A stretch of 64,000 nt of DNA from NCBI RefSeq assembly GCF_000374105.1, contig NZ_KB893651.1, positions 211,838 to 275,837 on the forward strand. Reading direction: 5' to 3'. Position 1 is the stretch's first letter. Every line of letters begins with the position of its first letter. The stretch comes from Kangiella aquimarina DSM 16071 (GTDB taxonomy: Bacteria > Pseudomonadota > Gammaproteobacteria > Enterobacterales > Kangiellaceae). Below the pieces are notes generated by a model. The model had not been told where the DNA came from. It ran no database searches and saw nothing but the letters and a program-made list of their open reading frames with translations. Positions 36,935 through 47,873 of this stretch are shown here, piece after piece. Made by a program: the position numbers and the translations under genes.

Positions 36935-38513
36935 ACCATTACAACAGACCGCTGCATTGAAGAAGATCATTAAACCAGTAGTGAGTGAGCAGTTGTGGAA
37001 AGACTTTCCGCAACTAGCAAGCATTGAAGTGAACGGATTGCAGCTAGACAGTCGTCAAATAAAAGCTGGTGAAATGTTCGTAGCTTATCCTGGACATGCT
37101 ACTGATGGCCGTGAATATATCCAACAAGCCGTTGATTCAGGAGCTTCGGTGGTTCTTTTCGAACAGGATGGTAGTGAAACGATTTTCAAAACCTTGCTCA
37201 ATGACAACCAGCAAGTGGCAGCCTCCGCCAAGACTCTCTCCGGGGTTTATAACTATAAGGAGGCTGTTTTAATTCCTGTTAAAAACTTAAGTCAAAATGT
37301 CAGTCTGATTGCCGCCCGCTTTTATGGCAACCCGACTAAAAAAATGTCAGTAATTGGTGTAACTGGAACCAATGGGAAAACCAGTTGCGCTTACCTACTG
37401 GCTCAGGCGCTTGAGTTTTTACAATATCCAACATTAATGCTTAGCACGGTGGGTAACGGCAATCCAAATGAACTGAAAGCTACAGAAAATACAACGCCTG
37501 ATGCGATAGCTATTCAGCGATTAGCGGCAGAATATCTACAGCAGAAAAACTACCACATGACGATGGAAGTTTCATCGCATGGTTTGGTGCAATCGCGCGT
37601 AGCAGCAGTAGCATACAAGGTCGCGATATTCACCAATTTATCGCAGGACCATTTGGATTATCACGGTGATATGGAGTCGTATTTCCAAGCTAAAAGAGAG
37701 TTATTTATCAGCGAAAATCTTCAGGTCGCTGTGATTAATGCTGACGATGAATATGGACGTCGACTATTAGCAGATGAACAGATTAGTTGCAGAAAAATTG
37801 CTTATAGCTGTAAAGAAAAGAATGACAGTTTGAATATCAGTGACTGGGTTGTCGCTCAAAATCAAATGTTCAATATGAAAGGCATTCAAGCTGAGTTGCA
37901 TACACCATGGGGTACAAGCAAATTACGCTCTGGCTTATTAGGGCATTTCAACTTATCAAACTTATTGGCGGTAGCGTCTGCTTTAGGATTCTTGTTTGGC
38001 GATATTAATAAGTGGATCGTTGCACTTAATGCAGCCAAGGCTGTTCCAGGCCGTATGCAAAGTTTTACTAAAGCTGGTAAGGCAACGGTTGTAGTTGATT
38101 ATGCTCATACCCCAGATGCTCTCGATAAAACACTCGGTAGTTTGCGTGAGCATTGTGATGGTGACTTGTGGTGTGTGTTTGGCTGTGGCGGTGACCGCGA
38201 TAATACAAAACGACCATTAATGGGCGGTGTTGCCGAACAGAAAGCTAATCATGTGATTATTACTGATGACAATCCAAGAACGGAAAATGCTGACAATATT
38301 GTCGACATGATTCGTCAGGGCATGAGTAACAAGAACGCTGAATATATTCAAAAAAGAAAAGAAGCAATCAAGTTTGCATTAACTCACAGTGCTGCCAATG
38401 ACATGATTCTTGTCGCTGGAAAGGGCCATGAGGATTATCAGCAAATTGGAACCAAGAAAATTCACTATTCAGATTTGGAAACAGTAGCAGACTTAATGGA
38501 GGAAATCGCATGA
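36927..38513 (+). CDS. murE: UDP-MurNAc-tripeptide synthetase MurE (meso-diaminopimelate-adding)
   Basis: This 528-residue Mur ligase has the N-terminal substrate domain (LQLDSRQIKAGEMFVAYPG), the ATP loop GVTGTNGKTSC, and a C-terminal domain with DDNPRTEN. The DNPR motif marks ligases that add meso-diaminopimelate rather than lysine. The open frame extends to 36861 inside ftsI, but GGGAGG at 36916-36921 sets ATG 36927. It is some 30 residues longer than E. coli MurE because of an extended loop before the ATP site (residues about 95-125). Confidence 0.96.
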   Translation: MTKPLQQTAALKKIIKPVVSEQLWKDFPQLASIEVNGLQLDSRQIKAGEMFVAYPGHATDGREYIQQAVDSGASVVLFEQDGSETIFKTLLNDNQQVAASAKTLSGVYNYKEAVLIPVKNLSQNVSLIAARFYGNPTKKMSVIGVTGTNGKTSCAYLLAQALEFLQYPTLMLSTVGNGNPNELKATENTTPDAIAIQRLAAEYLQQKNYHMTMEVSSHGLVQSRVAAVAYKVAIFTNLSQDHLDYHGDMESYFQAKRELFISENLQVAVINADDEYGRRLLADEQISCRKIAYSCKEKNDSLNISDWVVAQNQMFNMKGIQAELHTPWGTSKLRSGLLGHFNLSNLLAVASALGFLFGDINKWIVALNAAKAVPGRMQSFTKAGKATVVVDYAHTPDALDKTLGSLREHCDGDLWCVFGCGGDRDNTKRPLMGGVAEQKANHVIITDDNPRTENADNIVDMIRQGMSNKNAEYIQKRKEAIKFALTHSAANDMILVAGKGHEDYQQIGTKKIHYSDLETVADLMEEIA

Positions 38514-39907
38514 TCCCATTAAGTTTGAAAACAATCGCACAAGTAACTGACGGCCAACTTCAGGGGCCGGAAAAAACTATAGAAAAAGTGGTAACCGATA
38601 GTCGAGTGGACTGTCGCGATGCACTGTTCGTGGCATTAATAGGTGAAAACTTTGATGGCCATAAGTTTGTAGGAAAAGCCAAAGCAGAAGGTGCCATTGC
38701 CTTGTTGGTTGAGCACGCTGTCGATAGTGATTTACCACAAGTCATTGTTGCCGATACTTCTAAAGCACTTGGTGCCATTGCGGGTTATGTGCGTGATCAG
38801 GTGAATCCTTTTGTAATTGGTATTACTGGCAGCGCGGGTAAGACGACCGTTAAAGAAATGGTTGCCAGTATCTTGCGCCAAAAAGGCAATCTGTTGGCAA
38901 CACAGGGTAATTTTAATAACCATATTGGTGTGCCTTTAACGCTGTTGAGATTAAAGGCTACTGACCAATTCGCAGTGATAGAAATGGGTGCCAATCATGT
39001 TGGGGAGATTGCCTACTGTGCTTCAATCGCTAAGCCAGATGTCAGCGTCATCAATAATGTAGAAGCCGCACACATTGAAGGTTTTGGGTCGATTGAGGGT
39101 GTGTCAAAAGCCAAGTCTGAAATTTATGAGGGTCTATCTGAAGAAGGAACTGCAGTAATTAATTTGGATAGTGCATTCGCTGATGATTGGGCTGAGCGTT
39201 TTAATTCGCTACACAAAGTTACAGTATCACGCCATAAAGATGCCAACTTTGTGGCTGATAATTGTCAATTACAAGCAAACGGCAATGTACTTTTTGAAAT
39301 GCAACATACCCAAGACGGCAGTAGCCAGACAATAAGCGTGCAGCTTCCGGTACCGGGTATGCACAATGTATCCAATGCGTTAGTTGCTGCAGCACTGGCA
39401 TCGGTTGCTGGTGCTGATATGGAAATGATTAAAAACGGTCTTGAAACCATGGTTTCAGTTAAGGGCCGCCTAAATCAATTGAAAGCAGCAAATGGCGCAC
39501 TGATTATTGACGATACTTATAACGCCAGTGTTCCAGCAGTAAAAGCAGCAATTGATTACTTAGCAACTCTAAGCGGAACCAAATTGCTGGTTCTTGGGGA
39601 TATGGCTGAGCTGGGTGATGACAGTGAGCGGTATCACCGTGAAGTGGGCGAGTATGCAAAAGATAGAAAAATTGATCGCTTACTGGTTTGCGGGGAATGG
39701 GTAAAACACAGTGCCGAAGCATTTGGCGAAAAGGCACATTGGTTTGAGACAAAAGACCTACTTGTTTCTTACCTGAAAAGCATTATGCAGTCAGATTATA
39801 AAATATTAGTAAAAGGCTCACGTAGCGCCCGAATGGAACAGGTGGTCGATGCATTGGTAGCACCCGCCGCGGATGAGCAGAATTCGAAATTTGGGGGGAA
39901 TCAATAA
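38510..39907 (+). CDS. murF: UDP-MurNAc-tripeptide:D-Ala-D-Ala ligase MurF
   Basis: This 465-residue Mur ligase has N-terminal [27 protein letters not shown], the ATP loop [14 protein letters not shown], and the conserved [17 protein letters not shown] and VLGDMAELG of MurF. It attaches D-Ala-D-Ala to the tripeptide to complete the UDP-MurNAc-pentapeptide. The ATG overlaps the murE stop (ATGA), and mraY starts in its own stop codon (TAATG). Confidence 0.97.
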   Translation: MIPLSLKTIAQVTDGQLQGPEKTIEKVVTDSRVDCRDALFVALIGENFDGHKFVGKAKAEGAIALLVEHAVDSDLPQVIVADTSKALGAIAGYVRDQVNPFVIGITGSAGKTTVKEMVASILRQKGNLLATQGNFNNHIGVPLTLLRLKATDQFAVIEMGANHVGEIAYCASIAKPDVSVINNVEAAHIEGFGSIEGVSKAKSEIYEGLSEEGTAVINLDSAFADDWAERFNSLHKVTVSRHKDANFVADNCQLQANGNVLFEMQHTQDGSSQTISVQLPVPGMHNVSNALVAAALASVAGADMEMIKNGLETMVSVKGRLNQLKAANGALIIDDTYNASVPAVKAAIDYLATLSGTKLLVLGDMAELGDDSERYHREVGEYAKDRKIDRLLVCGEWVKHSAEAFGEKAHWFETKDLLVSYLKSIMQSDYKILVKGSRSARMEQVVDALVAPAADEQNSKFGGNQ

Positions 39908-40986
39908 TGCTGACCTGGTTAGCAGACTATTTATCGCAGTATTACTCAGGGTTTAACCTGTTCCAATACTTAACATTTCGCTCGATTGTTAGCGTAATTA
40001 CGGCCTTAGGCATTTCATTGCTGGTAGGTCCATCAATGATTCGTCGTTTGAGCAAGTATCAAATTGGACAAACCGTGCGTGATGATGGTCCACAAACACA
40101 CCTTGCAAAAGCTGGTACTCCGACCATGGGCGGTGCCTTAATTATATTCGCGATTGTTTTCAGCTCATTGATGTGGGGCGAACTGAGCAACCGTTATTTA
40201 TGGGTGGCTTTGATCGCATTGGTGGGGTTTGGCTTAATTGGCCTGGCGGACGATTACATCAAACTGGTGCGCAAAGATCCTAAAGGTCTGATCGCGCGCT
40301 GGAAGTATTTCTGGCAGTCGCTATTAGGTGCTGGCATTGCACTTTACCTGTTCTACACGGCTTCACCTGCTGAAACTCAACTATTAGTGCCGTTCTTGAA
40401 AGACGTCATGCCACAACTAGGTATTCTCTTCATCTTCATGGCTTATTTTGTGATTGTTGGAACCAGTAATGCAGTGAACTTAACAGATGGTCTTGATGGC
40501 TTGGCGATACTGCCAACAGTTCTGGTAGCGGGTGGTCTTGGCATCTTTGCATACGTTACCGGTAATCAGGTTTTCTCAGAATATTTGGCCATTCCTTATG
40601 TTAAAGGAGTGGGTGAACTTGTTATTTTCTGCGCAGCAATAATTGGCGCAGGTTTAGGCTTCCTTTGGTTCAATACCTATCCAGCACAGGTTTTCATGGG
40701 TGATGTGGGTGCACTGGGACTCGGTGCTGCACTCGGTGCCGTAGCAGTCATGGTACGTCAGGAGTTGGTGCTGTTCATCATGGGTGGTGTGTTCGTCATT
40801 GAGACTTTATCAGTGATATTGCAGGTCGGCTCATACAAGTTAACAGGGAAGCGAATATTCAGGATGGCTCCATTACATCACCACTATGAATTAAAAGGTT
40901 GGCCAGAGCCTCGCGTGATTGTGCGCTTCTGGATTATTTCATTAATTTTAGTATTGATTGGTTTGGCGACGTTGAAAATACGCTAA
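39907..40986 (+). CDS. mraY: Phospho-N-acetylmuramoyl-pentapeptide transferase MraY
   Basis: This 359-residue polytopic enzyme has about ten membrane helices with the MraY signatures [57 protein letters not shown] and [17 protein letters not shown]. It transfers phospho-MurNAc-pentapeptide to undecaprenyl phosphate, producing lipid I at the cytoplasmic face. Length matches the E. coli enzyme (360). Confidence 0.98.
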   Translation: MLTWLADYLSQYYSGFNLFQYLTFRSIVSVITALGISLLVGPSMIRRLSKYQIGQTVRDDGPQTHLAKAGTPTMGGALIIFAIVFSSLMWGELSNRYLWVALIALVGFGLIGLADDYIKLVRKDPKGLIARWKYFWQSLLGAGIALYLFYTASPAETQLLVPFLKDVMPQLGILFIFMAYFVIVGTSNAVNLTDGLDGLAILPTVLVAGGLGIFAYVTGNQVFSEYLAIPYVKGVGELVIFCAAIIGAGLGFLWFNTYPAQVFMGDVGALGLGAALGAVAVMVRQELVLFIMGGVFVIETLSVILQVGSYKLTGKRIFRMAPLHHHYELKGWPEPRVIVRFWIISLILVLIGLATLKIR

Positions 40987-41001
40987 ACAGGACACTAGAG
41001 A

Positions 41002-42345
41002 ATGATGGCAATGCAACATAAAGATATCGCTTACAAAAACCGCTTAATTCTCGGTCTGGGACAGACCGGGCTTGCGGTTGCGCGTTATTTGTCTGCATTG
41101 CGTCAGCCGTTCCATGTAATGGATACGCGCGACATTGCTCCAGGCCACGAAGAACTTGAAAAATTGGCTCCTGGCGCTTTGCTTAAATGGAATGGCGAGT
41201 TATTTGTAAATTATGATGAGTTAGTTGTCAGTCCTGGCATCTCTATCGCACGCGATGATATACAAGCTGCGCGAAACGCCGGTGTCAGCATTGTGGGCGA
41301 TATCGAGTTATTCGCACAGATAAATAGTTTGCCTGTGATCGCTATAACAGGTTCCAACGGCAAAAGTACGGTTACGGATTTGGTTGGTGAGCTAATCAAT
41401 GCCAGCGGCAAAAGAGCATTAGTTGGTGGCAATATCGGTGTTCCAGTGTTGGACCTATTGGAGCAAGACGGTGATTTGGTAGCGCTCGAGCTTTCCAGCT
41501 TCCAACTAGAAACCACTGACAGCTTGAAGCCAGTGGTGGCGACTGTCTTAAATGTCAGTGATGATCATTTAGATCGTTACAACAGTTTCCAGGACTATGC
41601 TGATGCCAAATTAAGAATTTATCAGCAGGCTGGCACCTGTCTTATCAATGCCGACGATAAGAACACATGGCTTAAAGACGCTAGTGGCAAGGCTCAGGTT
41701 GTTAAGTTTGGTATTGCAAATGAACATACTCAGCCAGAGTGGGCTGTAAATATTGAGCAAAACTCAATTACTCACAATGGCAACAAGGTTCTTGCTTTGA
41801 ACGAGCTGACATTACAGGGCATACATAACGCTCTTAATGTAGCTGTAGCATTAGCATTGGTGGAAATTGCAGGCATTAAATTAACCAAGCCTGTGTTAGA
41901 TGCAGCGAAATCCTATAAGGGCTTGCCGCATCGTTGCCAATTGGTCGCAGTAAAAAATGGTGTGACATTCATTAACGATTCAAAGGCTACCAATGTTGGC
42001 GCAACAGTTGCTGCAATACTAAGTTTCCAACCCCAGTTTGGCAATAACATTGTTCTAATCGCTGGTGGAGATGCAAAAGGAGCAGACCTGTCCAGCCTGC
42101 GACAGATTGTCAATGAGACAGTAAAAGCTGTGGTTTGTTTTGGAAAAGATGCACCAGCAATTGCAAAATTATGTCCACAAAAATCCCAGCTGGTCGGCAA
42201 TTTAAAAGAAGCCGTGACCACTGCTAATCAATATGCACAAGAAGGGGATTTGGTACTTCTTTCTCCTGCTTGCGCAAGCTTAGATATGTTCGCCAACTAT
42301 ATGCATCGTGGCGAACAATTTGCTCAATGTGTGGAGGCGCTATGA
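41002..42345 (+). CDS. murD: UDP-N-acetylmuramoylalanine-D-glutamate ligase MurD
   Basis: This 447-residue Mur ligase begins with a Rossmann-like domain (LILGLGQTGLAVARYL), has the ATP loop AITGSNGKSTVTDL, the carbamylated-lysine region and the C-terminal FINDSKATNVGATVAAI and LLSPACASLDMFANYMHRGEQF. It adds D-glutamate to UDP-MurNAc-L-Ala. Three ATG codons cluster at the start (41002, 41005, 41011), so the exact N-terminus is uncertain by up to three residues. ftsW overlaps the stop. Confidence 0.97.
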   Translation: MMAMQHKDIAYKNRLILGLGQTGLAVARYLSALRQPFHVMDTRDIAPGHEELEKLAPGALLKWNGELFVNYDELVVSPGISIARDDIQAARNAGVSIVGDIELFAQINSLPVIAITGSNGKSTVTDLVGELINASGKRALVGGNIGVPVLDLLEQDGDLVALELSSFQLETTDSLKPVVATVLNVSDDHLDRYNSFQDYADAKLRIYQQAGTCLINADDKNTWLKDASGKAQVVKFGIANEHTQPEWAVNIEQNSITHNGNKVLALNELTLQGIHNALNVAVALALVEIAGIKLTKPVLDAAKSYKGLPHRCQLVAVKNGVTFINDSKATNVGATVAAILSFQPQFGNNIVLIAGGDAKGADLSSLRQIVNETVKAVVCFGKDAPAIAKLCPQKSQLVGNLKEAVTTANQYAQEGDLVLLSPACASLDMFANYMHRGEQFAQCVEAL

Positions 42346-43565
42346 CCAGCATCTTAAACACATTGAGAATCACGGATTTCATGGAACAGCTGAAGCTGTC
42401 TGATCCGCGTACACGCCTGGATCCCTGGTTGCTGGGACCTGTCATGATTCTATTAGCGATTGGTTTAATGATGGTTGCATCAAGCTCAATGCCATTCGCT
42501 GAAGATCACATGAATGGCAATGAGTTCCACTTCCTGATTAGGCACATTATTTATTTATCCATTGCGGTTGTGGCGTCAGTTTTAGTTCTGCAGCTTGATA
42601 CGAGATTCTGGCAGGTTAACGGAATTTATATGCTGCTATTAGGAATCATTTTGCTGATGCTGGTTTTAGTGATTGGCAAAGAAGTGAATGGCAGTAAACG
42701 CTGGATTGGTGTTGGTCCATTAACAGTACAGCCAGCAGAATTAATGAAGTTCTTCATCGTAACTTATCTTGCGGGTTACCTGGTTCGTCGCAGTGATGAA
42801 TTGCAGACACAGATTAAAGGTTTCACCAAGCCATTATTAGTGATTGGTCTGGTGGTTGCTTTCTTACTACTGCAGCCTGATTTTGGCTCATCTGCAGTTA
42901 TCGTAGCAACCGCTCTGGCTATGCTGTTTCTGGCTGGCGCAAAGTTATGGCAGTTCATTTCATTGACTGCATTTGTTGGTGTTGTCATGGCATTGGTTGC
43001 CTGGAAAGAACCATACAGAATGAAGCGCTTAACCAGCTTCCTTGACCCTTGGGCTGATCAATTTGGTAGCGGCTATCAATTGGTTCAGTCATTGATTGCT
43101 TTCGGTCGTGGCGACTGGTTTGGAGTAGGGTTGGGTAACAGCGTACAAAAACTTTCCTACTTACCCGAAGCACATACAGACTTTGTGTTTGCAGTATTTG
43201 CCGAAGAGTTCGGGTTTGTTGGTGTTCTGTTCGTCATCATCCTGTTTTCTATCATATTGTTGCGCAGCCTAAGTATTGGGCGTCGTGCTCTGAAGATGGA
43301 GCAGTATTTTGCCGCCTATATCAGCTACGGATTTGGTTTCTGGTTGAGTTTGCAGGCACTGATTAATATCGGAGTATCCAGCGGCAGTCTTCCTACCAAA
43401 GGCTTGACCCTGCCGTTTATCAGCTATGGCGGTAACTCGCTCATTGTCACCTGTATGGCCATTGCGATTATTTTACGGGTGGATTTTGAAGTCCGTCGTC
43501 GTGAGCATGAATTTGCAAAAGTGAAACGCGAGTATCGCTCTGCGAGAGGAGGTCAGGATGACTAA
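42342..43565 (+). CDS. ftsW: Septal peptidoglycan glycosyltransferase FtsW (SEDS family)
   Basis: This 407-residue SEDS protein has ten membrane helices with IGKEVNGSKRWIGVGPLTVQPAEL, FLLLQPDFGSSAVIVA, GSGYQLVQSLIAFGRGDWFGVGLGNSVQKLSYLPEAHTDFVFAV and LPTKGLTLPFISYGGNSLI. The conserved Asp in EAHTDF is the presumed catalytic residue. With FtsI it polymerises septal glycan. The frame opens at 42270 within murD, but GGAGG at 42333-42337 sets ATG 42342, which overlaps the murD stop. The extended N-terminal region (1-30) is cytoplasmic. Confidence 0.97.
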   Translation: MTSILNTLRITDFMEQLKLSDPRTRLDPWLLGPVMILLAIGLMMVASSSMPFAEDHMNGNEFHFLIRHIIYLSIAVVASVLVLQLDTRFWQVNGIYMLLLGIILLMLVLVIGKEVNGSKRWIGVGPLTVQPAELMKFFIVTYLAGYLVRRSDELQTQIKGFTKPLLVIGLVVAFLLLQPDFGSSAVIVATALAMLFLAGAKLWQFISLTAFVGVVMALVAWKEPYRMKRLTSFLDPWADQFGSGYQLVQSLIAFGRGDWFGVGLGNSVQKLSYLPEAHTDFVFAVFAEEFGFVGVLFVIILFSIILLRSLSIGRRALKMEQYFAAYISYGFGFWLSLQALINIGVSSGSLPTKGLTLPFISYGGNSLIVTCMAIAIILRVDFEVRRREHEFAKVKREYRSARGGQDD

Positions 43566-44676
43566 GCGTATCTTATTGATGGCAGGCGGAACAGGCGGAC
43601 ACATCTTCCCGGCATTGGCGGTTGGAAAAGAACTGCAGCAGGAAGGTTGGAGGCTTCATTGGTTGGGATCGCAAGGTGGAATGGAGGAAGAGCTTGTTCC
43701 TAAGCATGATATTCCAATGAGTGTACTGCCAGTTAAAGGCATTCGTAATAAAGGTCTGGTGTCTTTAATAAAAGCACCATTTCAACTTATGAAAAGTGTT
43801 TGGCTTGCCCGCAAAGCGATCAAACAATTTAAACCAGATGTAGTACTGGGAATGGGTGGTTTTGCCAGTGGGCCAGGAGGCATTGCTGCAAAATTGTGTG
43901 GAGTCCCATTAGTGATTCATGAGCAAAATGCTATTGCTGGGATGACTAATACACAATTGAGCAGATTCAGTCGCTGGACATTACAGGCCTACCCAGGCGC
44001 ATTCCCGGAAAGTGACAAAGTAAAAACCGTTGGTAACCCAGTCAGACAGGACATCGGTAGCGATAAGGATCCATCAGAGCGGATCGAAATGGATAACCGA
44101 AGCGTTCACATACTGGTTGTTGGTGGTAGCCGAGGTGCAGCTGTTTTTAATGAAGAGTTACCGGAAACTTTTAGCTTGGTTAATAGTGGTTTAGAGGTTC
44201 ATGTCAAGCATCAATGCGGGAAAGGTAATTATGAATCTGTTACTGAGAGATACGAAGCAACGGCAACTGACAAAGTTAAATTTGAAGTGTGTGAGTTTAT
44301 TGATGATATGGCGCATGCCTACCAATGGGCAGATCTTGTAGTGTGCCGTGCAGGTGCATTGACCGTAGCTGAAATAGCAATGGCAGGATGCGTAGCAATA
44401 TTTGTGCCTTATCCGCATGCGGTGGATGACCATCAAACCTATAACGCACGGTATCTTGCTGATCAGGGTGCAGCATTAATCATTCAGCAACACGATTTGG
44501 GTAAAGAAAGGTTAGCTCAGGAAATTACTGCTCTGGCTAATGACAAAGAACATTTAATTGAGATGGCAAGAAAATCTCAAGCATTAGCAAGGACAGATGC
44601 TACCAAGGCCGTTGCAGAATATTGTAAGCAAGCGGCAGCAGAAAAAGCAGAAACGAAAGTGAGAAATAAAACATGA
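43558..44676 (+). CDS. murG: Lipid II synthase MurG
   Basis: This 372-residue GT28 glycosyltransferase has [65 protein letters not shown] and [19 protein letters not shown]. It adds GlcNAc to lipid I on the cytoplasmic face to give lipid II. It overlaps ftsW by 8 nt and murC by 4 nt. A short insertion of about 10 residues occurs after [10 protein letters not shown] between the two domains. Confidence 0.97.
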   Translation: MTKRILLMAGGTGGHIFPALAVGKELQQEGWRLHWLGSQGGMEEELVPKHDIPMSVLPVKGIRNKGLVSLIKAPFQLMKSVWLARKAIKQFKPDVVLGMGGFASGPGGIAAKLCGVPLVIHEQNAIAGMTNTQLSRFSRWTLQAYPGAFPESDKVKTVGNPVRQDIGSDKDPSERIEMDNRSVHILVVGGSRGAAVFNEELPETFSLVNSGLEVHVKHQCGKGNYESVTERYEATATDKVKFEVCEFIDDMAHAYQWADLVVCRAGALTVAEIAMAGCVAIFVPYPHAVDDHQTYNARYLADQGAALIIQQHDLGKERLAQEITALANDKEHLIEMARKSQALARTDATKAVAEYCKQAAAEKAETKVRNKT

Positions 44677-46127
44677 ATTCTAACAGTACATTAATGCAAC
44701 AGATTCCAGAGATGCGTCGTATTCGTCGCGTCCACTTTATCGGTATCGGTGGTGCCGGGATGAGTGGTATTGCAGAAGTATTGTTGAATTTGGGTTACCA
44801 GGTGTCTGGGTCCGATTTGCGTGAAAGTAAAGTCACGGAACGCCTGAAAACTTTAGGTGCTGATATCTTCATTGGGCATAGAAGCGACAACATTAGAGAT
44901 GTGAATGTGGTGGTTGCTTCAACAGCAATACCCAAAACTAATCCTGAATTAGAAGCCGCCCGTGAGCACCGGATTCCAGTGGTCCCTCGTGCAGAAATGT
45001 TGGCCGAGTTGATGCGCTTCAGACATGGTGTTGCGGTGGCTGGTACCCACGGTAAGACGACTACGACCAGTTTAATTGCCAGTATTTTTGCGGAAGGTGG
45101 ACTTGATCCGACTTTTGTTATTGGTGGCTTGCTTAACAGTGCAGGTTCAAATGCGCGTCTTGGCACCAGTCGATTCTTTATTGCTGAAGCTGATGAAAGC
45201 GATGCTTCCTTCCTTCATCTTCAGCCAATGGTTTCGGTAGTTACTAACATCGAAGCTGACCATATGGACACCTATGGCGGGGATTTTAAGAATCTCGAAA
45301 ATAACTTTATCGATTTTCTGCATAACTTACCGTTTTATGGTCTAGCCGTATTGTGCATTGATGACAAAACGGTGCAGGAAATCATGCCAAGAATTACTCG
45401 CCCAACCGTTACATATGGATTCAGCGAAAATGCAGATGTTCGGGCGATTGAATTCACACAGTCTGGTACCAAAAGTCACTTTAAAGTCATTCGTCGAGAC
45501 CATGAAGGTGAGCTTGAAATTACCTTGAACTTACCAGGCCGGCACAATGTACAAAATGCTTTGGCCGCGATAGCTGTAGCCAGTGAAGATGGTGTTTCTG
45601 ATGCATCAATTCAAAAAGCGTTGGCAGAGTTTGGTGGTATTGGTCGTCGATTCCAGATGTATGGTGACTTTGAAGTAGATGGCAAAACAATCACTTTGCT
45701 TGATGATTACGGACACCATCCGAGTGAGGTAATGGCGACTATTGAGGCGATGCGTCGTAGTTGGCCAGAACGTCGCCTGGTTATGGTCTATCAGCCTCAT
45801 CGTTATAGCCGTACCCGTGATTTGTATGAAGATTTCAGTAAAGTTCTTTCAGAAGTTGATGCATTGTTACTGCTTGAAGTCTATCCGGCAGGTGAAGAAC
45901 CCATCCCTGGTGCGGATAGCCGCTCCTTGTGTCGAAGCATTCGTCAGCGTGGAAAAATCGAGCCGATTCACGTAGAAAAAATTTCACAACTACCAGAACT
46001 GTTGAGCAACATTTTGCAAGATGGTGACGTGGTTGTGACTCAAGGCGCCGGCAATGTAGGAGCACTCGCTCCGGCATGGGCTGAAGTCAAAATGGATTTA
46101 CGTCAATTAAACACGGAGGCCGAATAA
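44673..46127 (+). CDS. murC: UDP-N-acetylmuramate-L-alanine ligase MurC
   Basis: This 484-residue Mur ligase has [22 protein letters not shown] at the N-terminus, the ATP loop [36 protein letters not shown] and [15 protein letters not shown]. It adds the first amino acid, L-alanine, to UDP-MurNAc. Length is close to the E. coli enzyme (491). The stop codon overlaps the ddlB start by 1 nt. Confidence 0.98.
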   Translation: MNSNSTLMQQIPEMRRIRRVHFIGIGGAGMSGIAEVLLNLGYQVSGSDLRESKVTERLKTLGADIFIGHRSDNIRDVNVVVASTAIPKTNPELEAAREHRIPVVPRAEMLAELMRFRHGVAVAGTHGKTTTTSLIASIFAEGGLDPTFVIGGLLNSAGSNARLGTSRFFIAEADESDASFLHLQPMVSVVTNIEADHMDTYGGDFKNLENNFIDFLHNLPFYGLAVLCIDDKTVQEIMPRITRPTVTYGFSENADVRAIEFTQSGTKSHFKVIRRDHEGELEITLNLPGRHNVQNALAAIAVASEDGVSDASIQKALAEFGGIGRRFQMYGDFEVDGKTITLLDDYGHHPSEVMATIEAMRRSWPERRLVMVYQPHRYSRTRDLYEDFSKVLSEVDALLLLEVYPAGEEPIPGADSRSLCRSIRQRGKIEPIHVEKISQLPELLSNILQDGDVVVTQGAGNVGALAPAWAEVKMDLRQLNTEAE

Positions 46128-47065
46128 TGAGTATTGATAAATTCGGCAAGGTTGCGGTGCTTTATGGCGGACATTCTGCAGAAAGGGATGTGTCGTTACG
46201 CAGTGGTAAAGCGGTTCACAACGCATTGCAAACTGTTGGGATAGATGCCGTGCTGATTGATCCAAAAACAGATGGCCTGGAAGCTATTCAAAATAGCCAG
46301 TGCGATCGCGTGTGGAATGCATTACACGGTCGTGGCGGCGAAGACGGAGTTATTCAGGCGCACTTACAATTATTAGGTCTGCCTTATACCGGTAGCGGTG
46401 TCATGGCCTCTGCAATCGCCATGGATAAATTGCGCACGAAACTGATTTGGCAGGCAATGGGTTATCCAGTTGCCAAACACCGCATGTTGAATACGGGTGT
46501 TTTAAGTTTAGATCAAACAGCAGACGTATTAGCCGATATGAGTGGCTGCGTGATGGTAAAGCCGATTCGTGAAGGTTCAAGTGTTGGAATGGCGAAAGCT
46601 GATGATGCAGAAACTCTGGTAAAAGCAGTGAATAGCGCTAAGCAATATGATCGTGAAGTGATGCTTGAACAATGGATTGATGGCGATGAATACACCGTCA
46701 GTATTTTGAATGGCAAAGCATTATCCAGTATTCGTGTCAAAACGCCGAATACTTTTTATGACTTTCAGGCGAAGTACCAAAGTAATACGACTGAATATTT
46801 ATGCCCAAGCGGCTTAAATGCAGAAGATGAAGCGGAACTGGCCGAACTATCTCAGGCGGCATTTTATGCGCTGGGTTGTGAAGGTTGGGGCCGAGTCGAT
46901 TTGATGCGAGAGCGCTCAAGCGGCAACTGGTATTTGCTTGAAGTGAATACAGTGCCAGGAATGACTGAAACGTCATTGGTGCCTAAAGCTGCAAAGCAGT
47001 CAGGCATGAGTTTTGAAGAGCTGGTAGTCGCGGTGCTCGAAACCAGTTTTGTGGAAAGACATTAA
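46127..47065 (+). CDS. ddlB: D-alanine-D-alanine ligase (DdlB type)
   Basis: This 312-residue ATP-grasp ligase has VAVLYGGHSAERDVSLRSG, ALHGRGGEDGVIQAHLQLLGLPYTGSGVMASA, MVKPIREGSSVGMAK and LLEVNTVPGMTETSLVPKAAKQSG. The Tyr-Thr-Gly/Ser pattern fits a D-Ala-D-Ala rather than a lactate ligase. It supplies D-Ala-D-Ala to MurF. Position between murC and ftsQ matches ddlB of E. coli. Confidence 0.97.
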   Translation: MSIDKFGKVAVLYGGHSAERDVSLRSGKAVHNALQTVGIDAVLIDPKTDGLEAIQNSQCDRVWNALHGRGGEDGVIQAHLQLLGLPYTGSGVMASAIAMDKLRTKLIWQAMGYPVAKHRMLNTGVLSLDQTADVLADMSGCVMVKPIREGSSVGMAKADDAETLVKAVNSAKQYDREVMLEQWIDGDEYTVSILNGKALSSIRVKTPNTFYDFQAKYQSNTTEYLCPSGLNAEDEAELAELSQAAFYALGCEGWGRVDLMRERSSGNWYLLEVNTVPGMTETSLVPKAAKQSGMSFEELVVAVLETSFVERH

Positions 47066-47080
47066 AGGATATTGATTGAT

Positions 47081-47869
47081 ATGGCAAAGATGGCAACACG
47101 CGAAGAACGCAAACAGGCGAAAAGCTTGAAAGGCTGGATTAAGCCTTTGAAGTGGGTGCTTGGTATTGCTTCTGCAAGCGCGCTTGTTGTGGCTTTAGTC
47201 TTTGCCGGGATTTGGGTGTTTAGCATTAATACTGACAATGTGTTCCCAATCAATCGACTTGAAGTTTTTGAGCAACAGTATACATCGGCTGATGAAGTCA
47301 GAGCTGCAATTAAATCTATTGATGATCGTGGCTTCTTCACTATGGATATGACAACTGCTGAAGAAAAGTTTGTCGCACTACCTTGGGTAAAGTCGGTGCG
47401 TTTGCGCAAAGTATGGCCCGATACCTTACAAGTTACCGTGGAAGAATATGAGCCATTAGCGTATTGGGGACTGAATGGTGTGGTCTCATTAGAAGGTAAA
47501 GTTTTCTACCCTGAACAGTTACCCGATATGAACTGGGTAAAACTACAGGGGCCAGATGAAATGGCAAAGGATTTAACGGTACTGCTGCAAACTTATCAGG
47601 AACAGCTTTTGAAAAAGTCGCTGTTCATAGAAGGTATGCAGTTGAGCGAACGAGGTGCCATCAGTTTGACGCTGAATGACGGGTTAGTTGTTCAGCTTGG
47701 CAAGGTGCATGTGGAAGAGAGAATAGAGCGCCTTTTGAATCACATAGATGTGTTGAAAACACATAAGTCAGATGCATTGGCCTATGTGGACTTGAGATAT
47801 CAAAACGGTTTTGCAGCTAAATGGTTTAGCAATACAACACCGCTAGAAAACGGTGGGGGCAATAGGTAA
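47081..47869 (+). CDS. ftsQ: Cell division protein FtsQ
   Basis: This 262-residue bitopic protein has a basic cytoplasmic N-terminus, a membrane helix (about 26-49), a POTRA domain beginning NVFPINRLEVFEQQYTSADEVRAAI and a beta domain (PWVKSVRLRKVWPDTLQVTVEEYEPLAYWG, DLRYQNGFAAKW). It scaffolds FtsB/FtsL in the divisome. The frame starts at TTG 47072, but AGGA at 47066-47069 lies only 2 nt before that codon, so ATG 47081 is preferred. ftsA begins 4 nt after its stop. Confidence 0.96.
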   Translation: MAKMATREERKQAKSLKGWIKPLKWVLGIASASALVVALVFAGIWVFSINTDNVFPINRLEVFEQQYTSADEVRAAIKSIDDRGFFTMDMTTAEEKFVALPWVKSVRLRKVWPDTLQVTVEEYEPLAYWGLNGVVSLEGKVFYPEQLPDMNWVKLQGPDEMAKDLTVLLQTYQEQLLKKSLFIEGMQLSERGAISLTLNDGLVVQLGKVHVEERIERLLNHIDVLKTHKSDALAYVDLRYQNGFAAKWFSNTTPLENGGGNR

Positions 47870-47873
47870 AGCA